Below, piece after piece: positions 26,868 to 36,235 of a stretch of 64,000 nucleotides of DNA. Location of the stretch: NCBI RefSeq assembly GCF_938046015.1, contig NZ_CALIXW010000036.1:129717-193716 (forward strand), read 5' to 3'. This DNA comes from an uncultured Porphyromonas sp. Lineage in GTDB: Bacteria > Bacteroidota > Bacteroidia > Bacteroidales > Porphyromonadaceae. The notes under the pieces are model-generated. The model was not told where the DNA came from and did not search any database. It saw only the letters and a program-made list of their open reading frames with translations. Every line of letters begins with the position of its first letter. Within the stretch, counting starts at the first letter, position 1. The translations under genes were made by a program, and so were the position numbers.

Positions 26868-28124
26868 ATGAGAAGGATTAACTCACTGCTCCTTCCGCTC
26901 CTGATGGGGGCGGGACTGCTTAGCCTTGGGCTGGGCAGCTGTGGCGTATCTAAGCAACACACTCCGGCTGGGCTAGCAGAGGCTAGCGACCGCTACGTCG
27001 TCGTACTCTCACTTGATGGCTTCCGTGCCGACTATCAGGGGCGGGCACATACACCGAACCTTGATCGTATGGATGCCGAAGGGCTGTCGGGTCGCTTCCG
27101 TCCGTCCTATCCTACCCTTACCTTCCCCAATCACTATGCGATGGCCACGGGGCTGTACCCGAATAACCATGGGCTCGTGGGCAATGAGTTCTGGGACGAG
27201 CGTGGTGCGCACTATAAGCTGGGGGATCGCGCCGCTGTCGCCGACCCAGCCTTCTACAAGGGCGAGCCTCTGTGGAATGTAGTCCGTCGCCACGGGATGA
27301 AGTCCGCGAGCTTCTACTGGGTCGGGAGTGAGACCACCGTCGGCGGGCATCAGCCCGATCGCTGGAAGAAGTTCGACGACAAGGTACCCTATACCGACCG
27401 CGCTGACTCGGTGCTGGCTTGGCTCCAGCTCCCCGAGGCGGAGCGCCCCCGTCTCCTGATGTGGTACATCGAGGAGCCCGACCATACGGGACATCACGAG
27501 AGTCCCGAGTCGCCGAAGACGCTACGCATGGTAGAGAAGATGGACTCCGTCGTCGGCTACTTCCGTCAGCGCCTAGCCCAGCTACCGCTCGCACACAAGG
27601 TGGACTTCATCCTCGTGTCGGATCACGGGATGGCGAGCTTCGACAAGAGCAAGGCGGTGAACCTGGCGGACTACCTCCCCTTGGATAGCTTCGAGCACGT
27701 CGCCACGGGTCCCTTCACCCACCTCTATCCGAAGAAGGGCTACACCGAGACGGCCTACCGCATCCTCAAGCGTGTGCCTCATGTAGAGGTCTATCGCAAG
27801 GGGGAGCTGCCTCAGAGCCTACACTTCGGCTCCAGCCCTCGTATCGGGGAGCTGGTCGTCAAGGCCGATCTCGGGACGCAGATCTACTTCAGTCCTCGGG
27901 GTATCCCTGCCCAGAGCTTAGCGGCAGGGCATGGCTTCGACAACAAGCACGAGGAGATGCTGGCGGTCTTCAAGGCCGTTGGGCCAGACTTCGAGGCGGG
28001 GCGTCGTATCGCTCAGCCTATCCCCAACATCACGCTCTATCCATTGGTCTGCCGTCTCCTCGGGATCACTCCGGGGAAGCACGACGCTGATCCGAAGCTC
28101 GCCGAGCGCCTCATCAAGAAGTAA
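26868..28124 (+). CDS. Alkaline-phosphatase-superfamily lipoprotein (nucleotide pyrophosphatase/phosphodiesterase-like)
   Basis: Envelope-anchored metal-dependent phosphodiesterase related to NPP enzymes, 418 residues. The ATG at 26868 gives a lipoprotein signal (MRRINSLLLPLL...LGSC, Cys25). Two-zinc active-site residues are visible: Asp50 (SLDGFRADY), the nucleophile Thr85 in YPTLTFPNHY, Asn106 in HGLVGN, EEPDHTGHH with Asp and His ligands, SDHGM, and the final His in AGHGFDN. The likely role is splitting extracellular nucleotides or nucleotide sugars, but the substrate is inferred from the family. First gene of a four-gene plus-strand transcript. Confidence 0.92.
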   Translation: MRRINSLLLPLLMGAGLLSLGLGSCGVSKQHTPAGLAEASDRYVVVLSLDGFRADYQGRAHTPNLDRMDAEGLSGRFRPSYPTLTFPNHYAMATGLYPNNHGLVGNEFWDERGAHYKLGDRAAVADPAFYKGEPLWNVVRRHGMKSASFYWVGSETTVGGHQPDRWKKFDDKVPYTDRADSVLAWLQLPEAERPRLLMWYIEEPDHTGHHESPESPKTLRMVEKMDSVVGYFRQRLAQLPLAHKVDFILVSDHGMASFDKSKAVNLADYLPLDSFEHVATGPFTHLYPKKGYTETAYRILKRVPHVEVYRKGELPQSLHFGSSPRIGELVVKADLGTQIYFSPRGIPAQSLAAGHGFDNKHEEMLAVFKAVGPDFEAGRRIAQPIPNITLYPLVCRLLGITPGKHDADPKLAERLIKK

Positions 28125-28131
28125 GACTACC

Positions 28132-28683
28132 ATGTACGTAGCCCAGGCCAAGCGCAAGGAGAACATCGTCGAATACCTGCTCTACATGTGGCAGGTGGAG
28201 GACCTCATCCGTGCTGCAGGTGTAGACATGGAGGGCGTGGAGCGGCTCATCTTGCCCCGCTATGGCGAGCGCAGTGAAGCTGAGCGCCGTGAGCTCTACC
28301 GCTGGTACTCCGAGCTGGTGGACATGATGCGCGCCGAGGGCAAGCAGCAAAGTGGCCACCTGGACGTCCATCGCATCGTGCTGCTGCAGCTGGAGGAGCT
28401 CCATCGCCGTCTGCTGGCCAATAGTGAGGACTACGTCTACTCGGGGATGCACCTGCAGATCCTCCCTGCCCTCATCCAGCTACGCGCCAAGGGTGCCAAG
28501 GAGGAGAGCGAGCTGGAGACGGCGCTCAGTGCCGTCTATGGCTACCTTACCCTGACGCTCAAGGGGCAGGAGATCTCCGAGGAGACACGGCAGTCGATGA
28601 AGCAGATCAGCTCCTTCCTCGCCCTGCTGGCCCACCGCTACCAGATGGAGCAGACGGGCAGTGATCTAGAGCCTCAGGCCTAG
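28132..28683 (+). CDS. DUF4924 family protein
   Basis: Uncharacterised Bacteroidetes protein, 183 residues from the ATG at 28132 (MYVAQAKRKENIVEYLLYMWQ). This start is 7 bp after the previous stop and begins exactly where the conserved family sequence begins; the frame upstream of it lies inside the previous gene. It is highly helical, rich in Leu, Glu and Arg, with no signal peptide or membrane segment. A cytosolic helical-bundle protein is likely. The function is unknown. It is followed 35 bp later by prfC, so a translation link is possible but unproven. Confidence 0.85.
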   Translation: MYVAQAKRKENIVEYLLYMWQVEDLIRAAGVDMEGVERLILPRYGERSEAERRELYRWYSELVDMMRAEGKQQSGHLDVHRIVLLQLEELHRRLLANSEDYVYSGMHLQILPALIQLRAKGAKEESELETALSAVYGYLTLTLKGQEISEETRQSMKQISSFLALLAHRYQMEQTGSDLEPQA

Positions 28684-28718
28684 TCTTGCCCCCACTCAGA
28701 ATAGACACAAGAATCGTA

Positions 28719-30314
28719 ATGAACGAGTATAAGGACGAAATAGACCAGCGGCGAACCTTCGCCATCATCAGCCACCCGGACGCCGGGAAGACGACCCTAA
28801 CCGAGAAGCTCCTGCTCTTCGGGGGGGCTATCCACGTAGCAGGAGCCGTCAAGAGCAACAAGATCAAGAAGACGGCCACCAGTGACTGGATGGAGATCGA
28901 GAAGCAGCGTGGGATCTCTGTGGCGACGTCCGTCATGGGCTTCGAGTACGCGGGGCATAAGATCAATATCCTCGACACCCCAGGGCACCAGGACTTTGCT
29001 GAGGATACCTTCCGTACGCTCACAGCCGTAGACAGCGTCATCATCGTCATAGATGGAGCCAAGGGGGTAGAGGCACAGACCCGTCGCCTGATGGAGGTCT
29101 GCCGTATGCGCAAGACGCCCGTCATGGTCTTCATCAACAAGATGGACCGCGAGTGTCAGGACCCCTTCGACCTCCTGGACGAGATCGAGCAGGAGCTGCA
29201 GATACGCGTCCGTCCCCTCTCCTGGCCCATAGATATGGGGCAGCGCTTCCGTGGGGTCTACAATATCTACCAGCAGGGGCTGAACCTCTTCACGCCCGAC
29301 AAGCAGCGCATCACCGAGAGCGTCTCCATCGCGGATATCCATTCTCCTGAGCTGGAGCAGCACATCACGGCAGAGCAGGCCGAGCGTCTGCGCGCCGACC
29401 TGGAGCTAGTGGATGGCGTGTACCCAGAGTTCGATCGGACGGAGTACCTAGCGGGCGATCTCGCTCCTGTCTTCTTCGGCTCGGCGCTGAATAACTTTGG
29501 AGTGCAGGAGCTGTTGGACTGCTTCGTCGAGATCGCCCCCTCGCCGCGCCCCGTCCGTGCCGAGGAGCGCGAGGTGTCCCCTTACGAGCCTGCCTTCACC
29601 GGCTTCGTCTTCAAGATCCACGCCAACATGGATCCCAATCACCGCAGCTGTATCGCCTTCGTCAAGATCTGCTCGGGGCGCTTCGAGCGCAACGCTAGCT
29701 ACAAGCACGTGCGCCTAGGCAAGCAGTTTAAGTTCAGTAGTCCCACAGCCTTCATGGCCCAGCGCAAGGAGACGGTAGAGGAGGCCTATGCGGGTGATAT
29801 CATCGGCCTGCCTGATACGGGCAACTTCCGTATCGGCGACACGCTCACTGCAGGCGAGGAGCTGCACTTCCGCGGCCTGCCCAGCTTCTCCCCCGAGCTC
29901 TTCAAGTACATCGAGAACCAGGATCCGATGAAGACCAAGCAGCTCGCCAAGGGCATCGACCAGCTGATGGGAGAGGGTGTCGCACAGCTCTTCACCAATC
30001 AGTTCAACGGGCGCAAGATCATCGGCACCGTAGGGCAGCTGCAGTTCGAGGTCATCCAGTACCGCCTATTGCACGAGTATGGGGCTGCCTGTCGCTGGGA
30101 GCCCGTCAATCTCTACAAGGCCTGCTGGATCGAGTCCGACGACCCTGCCGAGCTCGAGAACTTCAAGCGCCGTAAGGCCCAGTACATGGCTAAGGACCTC
30201 GCTGGCCGTGACGTCTATCTGGCCGACTCGGGCTATGTGCTGACGATGGCCCAGCAGGACTTCCCCAAGATCCGCTTCCACTTCACCTCGGAGTTCGGAG
30301 GTGCTGACGTTTAA
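28719..30314 (+). CDS. prfC: Peptide chain release factor 3
   Basis: Translational GTPase that recycles RF1/RF2 from the ribosome after peptide release. The ATG at 28719 gives 531 residues starting MNEYKDEIDQRRTFAII; an earlier TTG would add a non-conserved leader. G1 is SHPDAGKTT (18-26), G3 is DTPGHQDF, G4 is NKMDRE. Domain II and the RF3-specific C-terminal domain follow (GTVGQLQFEVIQYRL). Its presence is of note because no gene in this window ends in TGA. Confidence 0.97.
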   Translation: MNEYKDEIDQRRTFAIISHPDAGKTTLTEKLLLFGGAIHVAGAVKSNKIKKTATSDWMEIEKQRGISVATSVMGFEYAGHKINILDTPGHQDFAEDTFRTLTAVDSVIIVIDGAKGVEAQTRRLMEVCRMRKTPVMVFINKMDRECQDPFDLLDEIEQELQIRVRPLSWPIDMGQRFRGVYNIYQQGLNLFTPDKQRITESVSIADIHSPELEQHITAEQAERLRADLELVDGVYPEFDRTEYLAGDLAPVFFGSALNNFGVQELLDCFVEIAPSPRPVRAEEREVSPYEPAFTGFVFKIHANMDPNHRSCIAFVKICSGRFERNASYKHVRLGKQFKFSSPTAFMAQRKETVEEAYAGDIIGLPDTGNFRIGDTLTAGEELHFRGLPSFSPELFKYIENQDPMKTKQLAKGIDQLMGEGVAQLFTNQFNGRKIIGTVGQLQFEVIQYRLLHEYGAACRWEPVNLYKACWIESDDPAELENFKRRKAQYMAKDLAGRDVYLADSGYVLTMAQQDFPKIRFHFTSEFGGADV

Positions 30315-30354
30315 TACCCACCCAACACGTAATATTCACTAACACCCTTCTCTC

Positions 30355-31773
30355 ATGAAGACAAGAAAGTTGCTCTCCGTCGTGGCGCTTGCGGCGACGG
30401 TGGCGCTCACGGTCTGCGCCTGCGGAACCGTGAAGCTGAAGAAAAACACCAAGACACACATCATCGAGACGGTCGTGCCTAAGCGTCCCGCTGGGCAGAA
30501 GGACGTCCTGGGGCTGCGCCTTGCCCCCATGCCCGTGGTGCGTGTAGGCTTCATCGGCCTCGGGATGCGCGGTCCCGGCGCTGTCGAGCGCTTCACACAC
30601 CTTGATGGCGTCCAGATCAAGGCCCTCTGCGACCTCCATCCCGAGCGCGTGGCCAAGAGCCAGAAGTACCTCGAGAAGGCAGGCCTGCCTGCAGCCACCG
30701 AGTACAGTGGTAGCGAGGATGCCTGGAAGAAGCTCTGTGACCGCGATGATATCGACCTCGTCTATATCGCCACTGGGTGGCAGCACCACGCAGAGATGAT
30801 GATCTACGCCATGAACAAGGGCAAGCACGTCGCCTGTGAGGTGCCCGCCGTCATGACCCTCAAGGAGGCTTGGGACGTCGTCAACACAGCCGAGCGCACC
30901 CAGCGTCACTGCATGATGCTGGAGAACTGTGTCTACGACTTCTTCGAGCTCACGACGCTCAACATGGCTCAGCATGGCCTCTTCGGCGAAGTGCTGAGCG
31001 CTAAGGGCGGCTATGTTCACAACCTCGAGCCCTTCTGGAAGTACTACGATGCCAACTGGCGTCTGGAGGCCAACATCGGCTTCCGTGGCGACATCTACGC
31101 TACGCATGGCCTTGGCCCCGCCTGCTGGGTGCTCAACATCCACCGCGGCGACCGCATGGACTACCTCATCAGCATGGACGTCCCCGCTACGACCCTTCCC
31201 CGCTTCATGCGTGAAGAGATGAAGATCGAGAACCCCCAGGTCAAGAACGGCGAGATGACGCAGACGCTCATCAAGACTGTCAAGGGCAAGACCATCTATC
31301 TCGAGCACAACGTCACCTCCTACCAGCCCTACAACCGCTACTACCAGGTTATCGGCTCGGACGGCTTCGCTAACAAGTACCCCAAGCAGGGCTATTGCCT
31401 CCGTCCTACCGAGGAGTCTAAGTCTGCCGTCCCCAACCACGAGGACCTCAAGAGCCACGACTACGTCAGCGATGCTACGCGTGATGCGCTGATGAAGAAG
31501 TACCAGCACCCCATCCACGCTGAGATCGCTGAGAAGGCGAAGAAGGTCGGTGGTCACGGTGGTATGGACTTCATCATGGACTATCGCCTCATCTATTGCC
31601 TGCACCATGGCCTACCCCTCGATATGGACGTCTATGACCTAGCCGAATGGTCTTCTATCGGTGAGCTCACGGAAATCTCGCTGAATCACCACTCCGCTCC
31701 CGTAGCAGTGCCTGACTTCACGCGCGGTGCGTGGAATCGCCTCAAGGGTCTCCAGCTGTACTACGCTAAGTAA
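30355..31773 (+). CDS. GH109 family protein (Gfo/Idh/MocA-type alpha-N-acetylgalactosaminidase)
   Basis: NAD-dependent glycosidase family of the Gfo/Idh/MocA fold; members remove terminal alpha-GalNAc, for example from blood-group A antigen. It is 472 residues with a lipoprotein-like signal (MKTRKLLSVV...VCAC). The Rossmann motif VGFIGLGMRGPG is at about 64-75. GH109 segments HVACEVPAVMTLKEAW, HNLEPFWKYYDANWRLE and ATHGLGPACWVLNIHRGDRM are present, as is the EHNVTSYQPYNRYYQ region. It is last in its transcript and is followed by a strong terminator. Together with two GH20 enzymes in the window it suggests use of host mucin glycans. Activity should not be assumed from family alone. Confidence 0.9.
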   Translation: MKTRKLLSVVALAATVALTVCACGTVKLKKNTKTHIIETVVPKRPAGQKDVLGLRLAPMPVVRVGFIGLGMRGPGAVERFTHLDGVQIKALCDLHPERVAKSQKYLEKAGLPAATEYSGSEDAWKKLCDRDDIDLVYIATGWQHHAEMMIYAMNKGKHVACEVPAVMTLKEAWDVVNTAERTQRHCMMLENCVYDFFELTTLNMAQHGLFGEVLSAKGGYVHNLEPFWKYYDANWRLEANIGFRGDIYATHGLGPACWVLNIHRGDRMDYLISMDVPATTLPRFMREEMKIENPQVKNGEMTQTLIKTVKGKTIYLEHNVTSYQPYNRYYQVIGSDGFANKYPKQGYCLRPTEESKSAVPNHEDLKSHDYVSDATRDALMKKYQHPIHAEIAEKAKKVGGHGGMDFIMDYRLIYCLHHGLPLDMDVYDLAEWSSIGELTEISLNHHSAPVAVPDFTRGAWNRLKGLQLYYAK

Positions 31774-31814
31774 GGCTTAGCAAGGAGCGGACAGCCGCTT
31801 GCTGTCCCTCAAAG

Positions 31815-31865
31815 GACTAGGCCCCGCGAGCTCGAGTAGCTCGCGGGGCCTAGTCTTTTGCTTTT
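31815..31865 (+). terminator. Intrinsic terminator after GH109
   Basis: A perfect 18-bp stem (31815-31832 with 31838-31855), 5-nt loop, then TTTTGCTTTT. The strongest terminator in the window, 41 bp past the GH109 stop. Confidence 0.93.
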
Positions 31866-32054
31866 AGGTAGGTGGGGGCTAAGCGCTCCAGTAGCACCCG
31901 CGTAGGACAAGCCGCGTAGGGATCAAGCGCTGGGTATCGTGTCTTGCTTTTCCATCCTAAGGCTAGCCCTACAGGAAAGACTGCAAGGCCTTGTCCAAAG
32001 CCGCCCCGTAGTAGGAGGAGGGGTGGAGCAAGCCAACAGTCTTCACTTAGCTCT

Positions 32055-32094
32055 CTGAGGGATATCTCTCAGCCCTCTGACTGATATCCCTCAG
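32055..32094 (-). repeat. Phased-dyad intergenic repeat, copy F (short, 2 units)
   Basis: Only two dyads, with centres 22 bp apart at 32063.5 and 32085.5 (CTGAGGGATATCTCTCAG and CTGACTGATATCCCTCAG). It looks like the outer two units of the full element with the middle lost. It sits in the 436-bp gap 31774-32209 between the convergent GH109 and sulfatase genes. The rest of the gap holds the GH109 terminator and nothing else I can support. Confidence 0.85.
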
Positions 32095-32209
32095 GACTCC
32101 CTTCCCCTAGCTCATAGTACGCTGGGAGGCCTTTCTCCCTTCGATCTGAGACAAGGTGGGGGAGGAGTGAGACTATGGTCTTTTGGCCGCGGAGGAGTGG
32201 GCGAGAGGC

Positions 32210-34066
32210 CTACTGACGGAAGAAGCTATTGAGGCGCTGCACGGCCTCGTTGAAGCGTCGACTGTCGATCTTGTAGTCTAGGATGGGCTTCATCTTAGGG
32301 TCGTAGACCTCTAGAGCGCCCTCGGCGGTCTTCTCGAGGATGGTGTCTCCCTCGATGATGAAGGCGTAGTTGAGGTTACTGCCGACGATGTGCCAAGTGC
32401 GTGGCGTGGGGTCGCTGAGTAGGCGTCCCATGCTGTAGTCGCTTGGGTCGTTCTTCACGCCCAGCCAGTCGTGCATCAGGGTCGCCACGAGGTCGTAGTG
32501 CGTGGTGCGGTAGTCGATGTGCCCCGGCGCCTGCCCAGGGAAATGGCAGATGAAGGGTACGCCGAGCTGCGGGTCAGCGAAGTTGCTGTTGTGTCCCCAG
32601 TAGTTGCGGCCGCTCTCGTTGAACTCCTGCCCGTGGTCTCCCGTGAGGATGACGATAGTATTCTCCAGCGCGCCCGAGCTCTGGAGCGAGCCGAAGATGC
32701 GCCCGAGCAGCAGGTCATCCTGGTAGCAGGTGTTGCGGTAGAGGTTCCACATCGGCGTGGGATCGCTGTCCTTGCTGAGGCGGGTGTAGTCGGCGAATTC
32801 CCAGGCGGGAGAGAAGCGCTGGTTGAGCTCCTTGGGCAGCTCGAAGCTGTGAGGCAGGTCGAAGAAGAGGAAGGAGAAGAGCGGGCGCCCCGAGGCCTGG
32901 CGCTGGGGGAGCTCGGAGAGGTAATCCTCGGTGAGGCGTCTATCACGCTCGAGCGAGCTGGCGCCGGGGGTGGAGGTACGCAGCCCAGGGATCTGCTTGA
33001 AGAGGACGCTGGCGAAGTTGGGGTTCTCCAGTGTCGCGCTGGGATAGGCACGCATATCGTACCCGAGCTCGCTGAGCCGGCTGATGAGTAGCGGCTGTAC
33101 GTGCGAGGCCTCGAACTCCTCCCAGTAGTAGCAGCTGAGGCCGAAGAAGAGCCCATAGACTCCGCTACGGGTGCCATTGCTGGCACTCTTGTGATCGGTG
33201 TACCACTGGCTACGCTGAGCAAAGGCGTAGGTCGCGGGCATGGTCTCGGGGGTGAGCGCACGCTTATTCCACGAGTCGAGGAGGATGATGAGGATGTTGG
33301 GCAGCTGCTTGGGCTGCTCCTTCACTAGCGGACGGCGAGGATAGTTCACCAGCCCAGAGCCACCGCGCTGGAGCGCCTCTAGGTCACTGGGCGAGTGGAA
33401 GCCTAGGCGCAGCATCAGACTGTAGGAGGTCGTGGGGAAGTAGTAGGGGAGGAGCTTGGCGCTGCGTACGATGGAGGGGCGCGAGACGAAGGCGCCGTAG
33501 ATGTGCATCAGATGGGCCAGCAGCGTCGCACCCAGGATCAGTCCTAGCCCCCAGCCCCAATAGGCACGCCCATGACGGCGCCACAGCCAGCTCGCCAGGA
33601 GATAGATGCCGAGGCTCAGTAGGCCTATCCCGAGGAGTAGCATCCCCTCGCGCAGGTAGAGCGCGGTATCGAAGTTGAAGACCTCACCCGCTCCTGGGCC
33701 GAAGACCATATTGAGGATGAAGCCATTGATGTGGAAGCGGTAGATCGCGTAGACCTGAGCATCGAGCTGGCAGAGGATACTCATCAGGCCCGTGAGCAGC
33801 GTCTGTACCCAGAGCGCATAGCGGCCTGGCCGTAGGGCGATGAGGAGGCTCGCGATGAGGTAGGCAGGGAGCATCAGACAGCCCGCATGGGAGAGGCAGG
33901 AGGCTAGATAGAAGGTGTAGCCGAGCGCATCCATCAGCTCCATCGTCGTGCTGCCTAGGAGCTGGAGGAGGAACTGCAGGGCTAGGAGCAGCGTCCCGCC
34001 TAGGTAGAGGAGGAAGCCCTGCTGGAGGAGGCCGCGTCTCTGAGTCGTGGGGCTCATGCGTATCAT
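32210..34066 (-). CDS. YejM/PbgA-like inner-membrane sulfatase-fold protein
   Basis: Integral inner-membrane protein with about five N-terminal helices (to residue 190) and a periplasmic alkaline-phosphatase/sulfatase domain, 618 residues. The N-terminal part shows the DUF3413-like QVYAIYRFHINGFILNMV segment typical of YejM (PbgA), which senses LPS and tunes its synthesis in enterics. The sulfatase part has LLDSWNKRAL, NGTRSGVYGLFFG (Thr at the nucleophile place) and LTGDHGQEFNE, so metal-site residues are mostly kept. The start is either the ATG at 34064-34066 or that at 34055-34057. An earlier GTG would lie inside a terminator stem. Role in envelope lipid control is inferred. Confidence 0.85.
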   Translation of the reverse strand: MIRMSPTTQRRGLLQQGFLLYLGGTLLLALQFLLQLLGSTTMELMDALGYTFYLASCLSHAGCLMLPAYLIASLLIALRPGRYALWVQTLLTGLMSILCQLDAQVYAIYRFHINGFILNMVFGPGAGEVFNFDTALYLREGMLLLGIGLLSLGIYLLASWLWRRHGRAYWGWGLGLILGATLLAHLMHIYGAFVSRPSIVRSAKLLPYYFPTTSYSLMLRLGFHSPSDLEALQRGGSGLVNYPRRPLVKEQPKQLPNILIILLDSWNKRALTPETMPATYAFAQRSQWYTDHKSASNGTRSGVYGLFFGLSCYYWEEFEASHVQPLLISRLSELGYDMRAYPSATLENPNFASVLFKQIPGLRTSTPGASSLERDRRLTEDYLSELPQRQASGRPLFSFLFFDLPHSFELPKELNQRFSPAWEFADYTRLSKDSDPTPMWNLYRNTCYQDDLLLGRIFGSLQSSGALENTIVILTGDHGQEFNESGRNYWGHNSNFADPQLGVPFICHFPGQAPGHIDYRTTHYDLVATLMHDWLGVKNDPSDYSMGRLLSDPTPRTWHIVGSNLNYAFIIEGDTILEKTAEGALEVYDPKMKPILDYKIDSRRFNEAVQRLNSFFRQ

Positions 34067-34095
34067 TCGTCTATTGGCTGGGTGATAGGATAGCA

Positions 34096-34133
34096 CGCGG
34101 GGCGGCAGGCTGATATCCAGTTGCCGCCCCGCG
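34096..34133 (-). terminator. Hairpin between apbE and the sulfatase gene
   Basis: A perfect 12-bp GC-rich stem (34096-34107 with 34122-34133), 46 bp past the apbE stop. The 14-nt loop contains CTGATATCC, resembling one half of the intergenic repeat core. No T-run, so readthrough is plausible. Confidence 0.6.
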
Positions 34134-34178
34134 CTGCTGTGCTAGGAGTGGGGAGCAGCCTGTGACGGCTGCTGTACA

Positions 34179-35201
34179 TTACTTGATGACGAGCTGCTCG
34201 AAGCCTGGGCTCATCACCGTATGGTAGCCTCCCTCGGGGTTGCCGAGGATGAGCATATACTCCACACCAGGGAAGTGGCGGATGAGTGCAGGCACCTCGC
34301 TGGCCTGACGCGTCATACAGGCGGTGGCCAGACCATCGGCGAGCATGCAGCTCGGGGCGATGATCGTCGCGCTCAGCACGTCGGTCTGCATGGGGTAGCC
34401 ACTCTTGGGGTCGATGGTGTGGGCGTACTTCTTCCCCTTGATGATCTTGTAGTTGCGGTAGTTACCCGAGGTCGCCAGACCTCCTGCATCCTGGGGAAGA
34501 CGGATGCGTAGCTCGTAGTCATTGACGCTCCCTGAGGGGTCGTCTATGGGCTTATCGATACCGATGACCCAGCGTTCGCCCTGGGGGTTCTTCCCCTGGA
34601 AGGCGATCTCTCCGCCCAGCTCGACGAGGTAGTTGCTGGCTCCTCGCTCCTTGAGGAGGCGCCCCACAAGGTCGGCGCAGTAGCCCTTGGAGATGGAGGA
34701 GAAGTCGATCTTCATACGTGGATCAGCCTTCAGCATCTGTGCTCCATTGAGCTGCACCTTTTGGTAGCCGACCAGCTGACGTACGCTGTCGACGATGTGC
34801 GAGGTGATGCTGTCGCCCTTCTTCTCGAAGCCGAAGCCCCAGAGATTGATCAGCGGCGCGCAGGTCACATCATAGCTGCCCTCCGTGTGACGCGAGATCT
34901 CGACCGACTGTAGGAAGACTTCGCGGAGCATCGAGTCCGTCTCGGAGGATTCGTTGCGATTGATCGCAGCGATGAGACTGGTGGAGTCGAAGGGGTTCAG
35001 CGAGTGGCTGAAGGAGTGAAAGGTCGAGTCGATCGCCTTGCTGTAGTCCGTGCCTAGATCGTACTGGATGGAGAAGTAGGTGTGGAAGACTTCGCCTGTG
35101 AGCTTCGTGTACTGACTGCGCTTGGTGCTGCCCGAGCAGGCGCTGAGTAGCGCCAAGAGCCCGAGCCCATAGATACTGATACTACGACGTAGCTGATTCA
35201 T
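34179..35201 (-). CDS. apbE: FAD:protein FMN transferase (ApbE), lipoprotein
   Basis: Attaches FMN covalently to Ser/Thr of partner proteins such as Na+-NQR or RNF subunits, at the periplasmic face. It is 340 residues with a lipoprotein signal (LALLSAC, Cys22). ApbE motifs are IDFSSISKGYCADLVGRLL, YLVELGGEIAFQGKNP, GLATSGNYRNYK and AHTIDPKSGYP, plus the late Mg-binding ADGLATA region. It lies between a GT2 gene (53 bp upstream) and the YejM-like gene. No target flavoprotein gene is in the window. Confidence 0.95.
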   Translation of the reverse strand: MNQLRRSISIYGLGLLALLSACSGSTKRSQYTKLTGEVFHTYFSIQYDLGTDYSKAIDSTFHSFSHSLNPFDSTSLIAAINRNESSETDSMLREVFLQSVEISRHTEGSYDVTCAPLINLWGFGFEKKGDSITSHIVDSVRQLVGYQKVQLNGAQMLKADPRMKIDFSSISKGYCADLVGRLLKERGASNYLVELGGEIAFQGKNPQGERWVIGIDKPIDDPSGSVNDYELRIRLPQDAGGLATSGNYRNYKIIKGKKYAHTIDPKSGYPMQTDVLSATIIAPSCMLADGLATACMTRQASEVPALIRHFPGVEYMLILGNPEGGYHTVMSPGFEQLVIK

Positions 35202-35254
35202 GACGATATGGTCTATGATGTGAGGTATAGGGATGTCAGCTGCTGTGGGAGGGG

Positions 35255-36208
35255 CTAGAGCTCCTCCTCGATCTTATAGTCGTTGCGGTCCTGAGACTGG
35301 CGGGCGAGCAGCTCAGCGATGAAGCCCGCTAGGAAGAGCTGCGTCCCGATGATCATTGCGGTAAGGGCGATGAAGAAGTAGGGACGGCTCGTGACGAGCG
35401 GCGCAGGGGTATTCGTCCAGATGTGGAAGAGCTTGCTCCCCAGTACTACCAAGAGGGCGATGAAGCCAATGACGAACATCAGGCTTCCCCCGAGGCCGAA
35501 GAAGTGCATCGGCTTACGGCCGAAGGTGGAGGTAAACCAAAGGGTGATGAGGTCGAGGTAGCCGTTGACGAAGCGGCTGAGCCCGAACTTGCTCTCGCCA
35601 TACTTACGTGCCTGGTGCTGGACGACCTTCTCGCCGATGCGGGAGAAGCCCGCTACCTTCGCCATGTAGGGGATGTAGCGGTGCATGTCGTTGTAGATCT
35701 CGATGCTCTTGACCACCTCAGCGCGATAGGCCTTGAGCCCGCAGTTGAAGTCGTGTAGGTTATGTATGCCCGAGAGATGACGGGCCGTAGCGTTGAAGAG
35801 CTTGGAGGGGAGATTCTTGCTCAGCACGGGGTCGTAGCGCTTCTGCTTCCAGCCGCTCACGAGGTCGTAGCCCTCCTCGCGTATCATACGATAGAGCTCG
35901 GGGAGCTCGTCAGGGCTGTCCTGCAGGTCGGCATCCATGGTGATGACGACATCGCCCTTGGTGCGCTCGAAGCCGCACTGCAGCCCAGGGGACTTCCCAT
36001 AGTTGCGGCGGAACTTGATGCCACGCACGGCAGGGTTAGCCGCCTGCAGCTGCTTGATCACCTCCCAGGAGGAGTCCGTGCTGCCGTCATTGACGAAGAT
36101 GATCTCGTAGCTGTAGCCGTGTGCCTCCATGACCCGGCGTATCCAGGCCTCGAGCTCGGGGAGTGATTCGGCTTCGTTGTATAGAGGGATGACGATGGAT
36201 ATATCCAT
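35255..36208 (-). CDS. Family 2 glycosyltransferase, polyprenyl-phosphate type
   Basis: Membrane-bound GT2 of the DPM1/GtrB/ArnC kind, 317 residues, which moves a sugar from a nucleotide sugar to undecaprenyl phosphate. The GT-A domain holds SIVIPLYNEAESL, FVNDGSTDSSW and the DxD motif MDADLQDSPDE (Asp92/Asp94). The interface-helix motif GESKFGLSRF is present. Two C-terminal membrane helices lie at about 232-258 and 270-300. It starts 27 bp after the DUF4199 gene. The donor sugar is unknown. A role in lipid A or surface glycan modification is an inference from the YejM-like and envelope neighbours. Confidence 0.92.
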   Translation of the reverse strand: MDISIVIPLYNEAESLPELEAWIRRVMEAHGYSYEIIFVNDGSTDSSWEVIKQLQAANPAVRGIKFRRNYGKSPGLQCGFERTKGDVVITMDADLQDSPDELPELYRMIREEGYDLVSGWKQKRYDPVLSKNLPSKLFNATARHLSGIHNLHDFNCGLKAYRAEVVKSIEIYNDMHRYIPYMAKVAGFSRIGEKVVQHQARKYGESKFGLSRFVNGYLDLITLWFTSTFGRKPMHFFGLGGSLMFVIGFIALLVVLGSKLFHIWTNTPAPLVTSRPYFFIALTAMIIGTQLFLAGFIAELLARQSQDRNDYKIEEEL

Positions 36209-36235
36209 AGTGGTATGCTGGTGGAGATAAGGGCG

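Noticed and set aside
30283..31608. A 441-codon open frame antisense to the GH109 gene
   Set aside because: It is a shadow of a strongly conserved gene in GC-rich sequence. Its Val/Leu/His-rich translation has no family match I can see.
34067..34096. An earlier GTG start for the YejM-like gene
   Set aside because: The GTG lies inside the stem of the hairpin after apbE, and the added residues are not like any family N-terminus.
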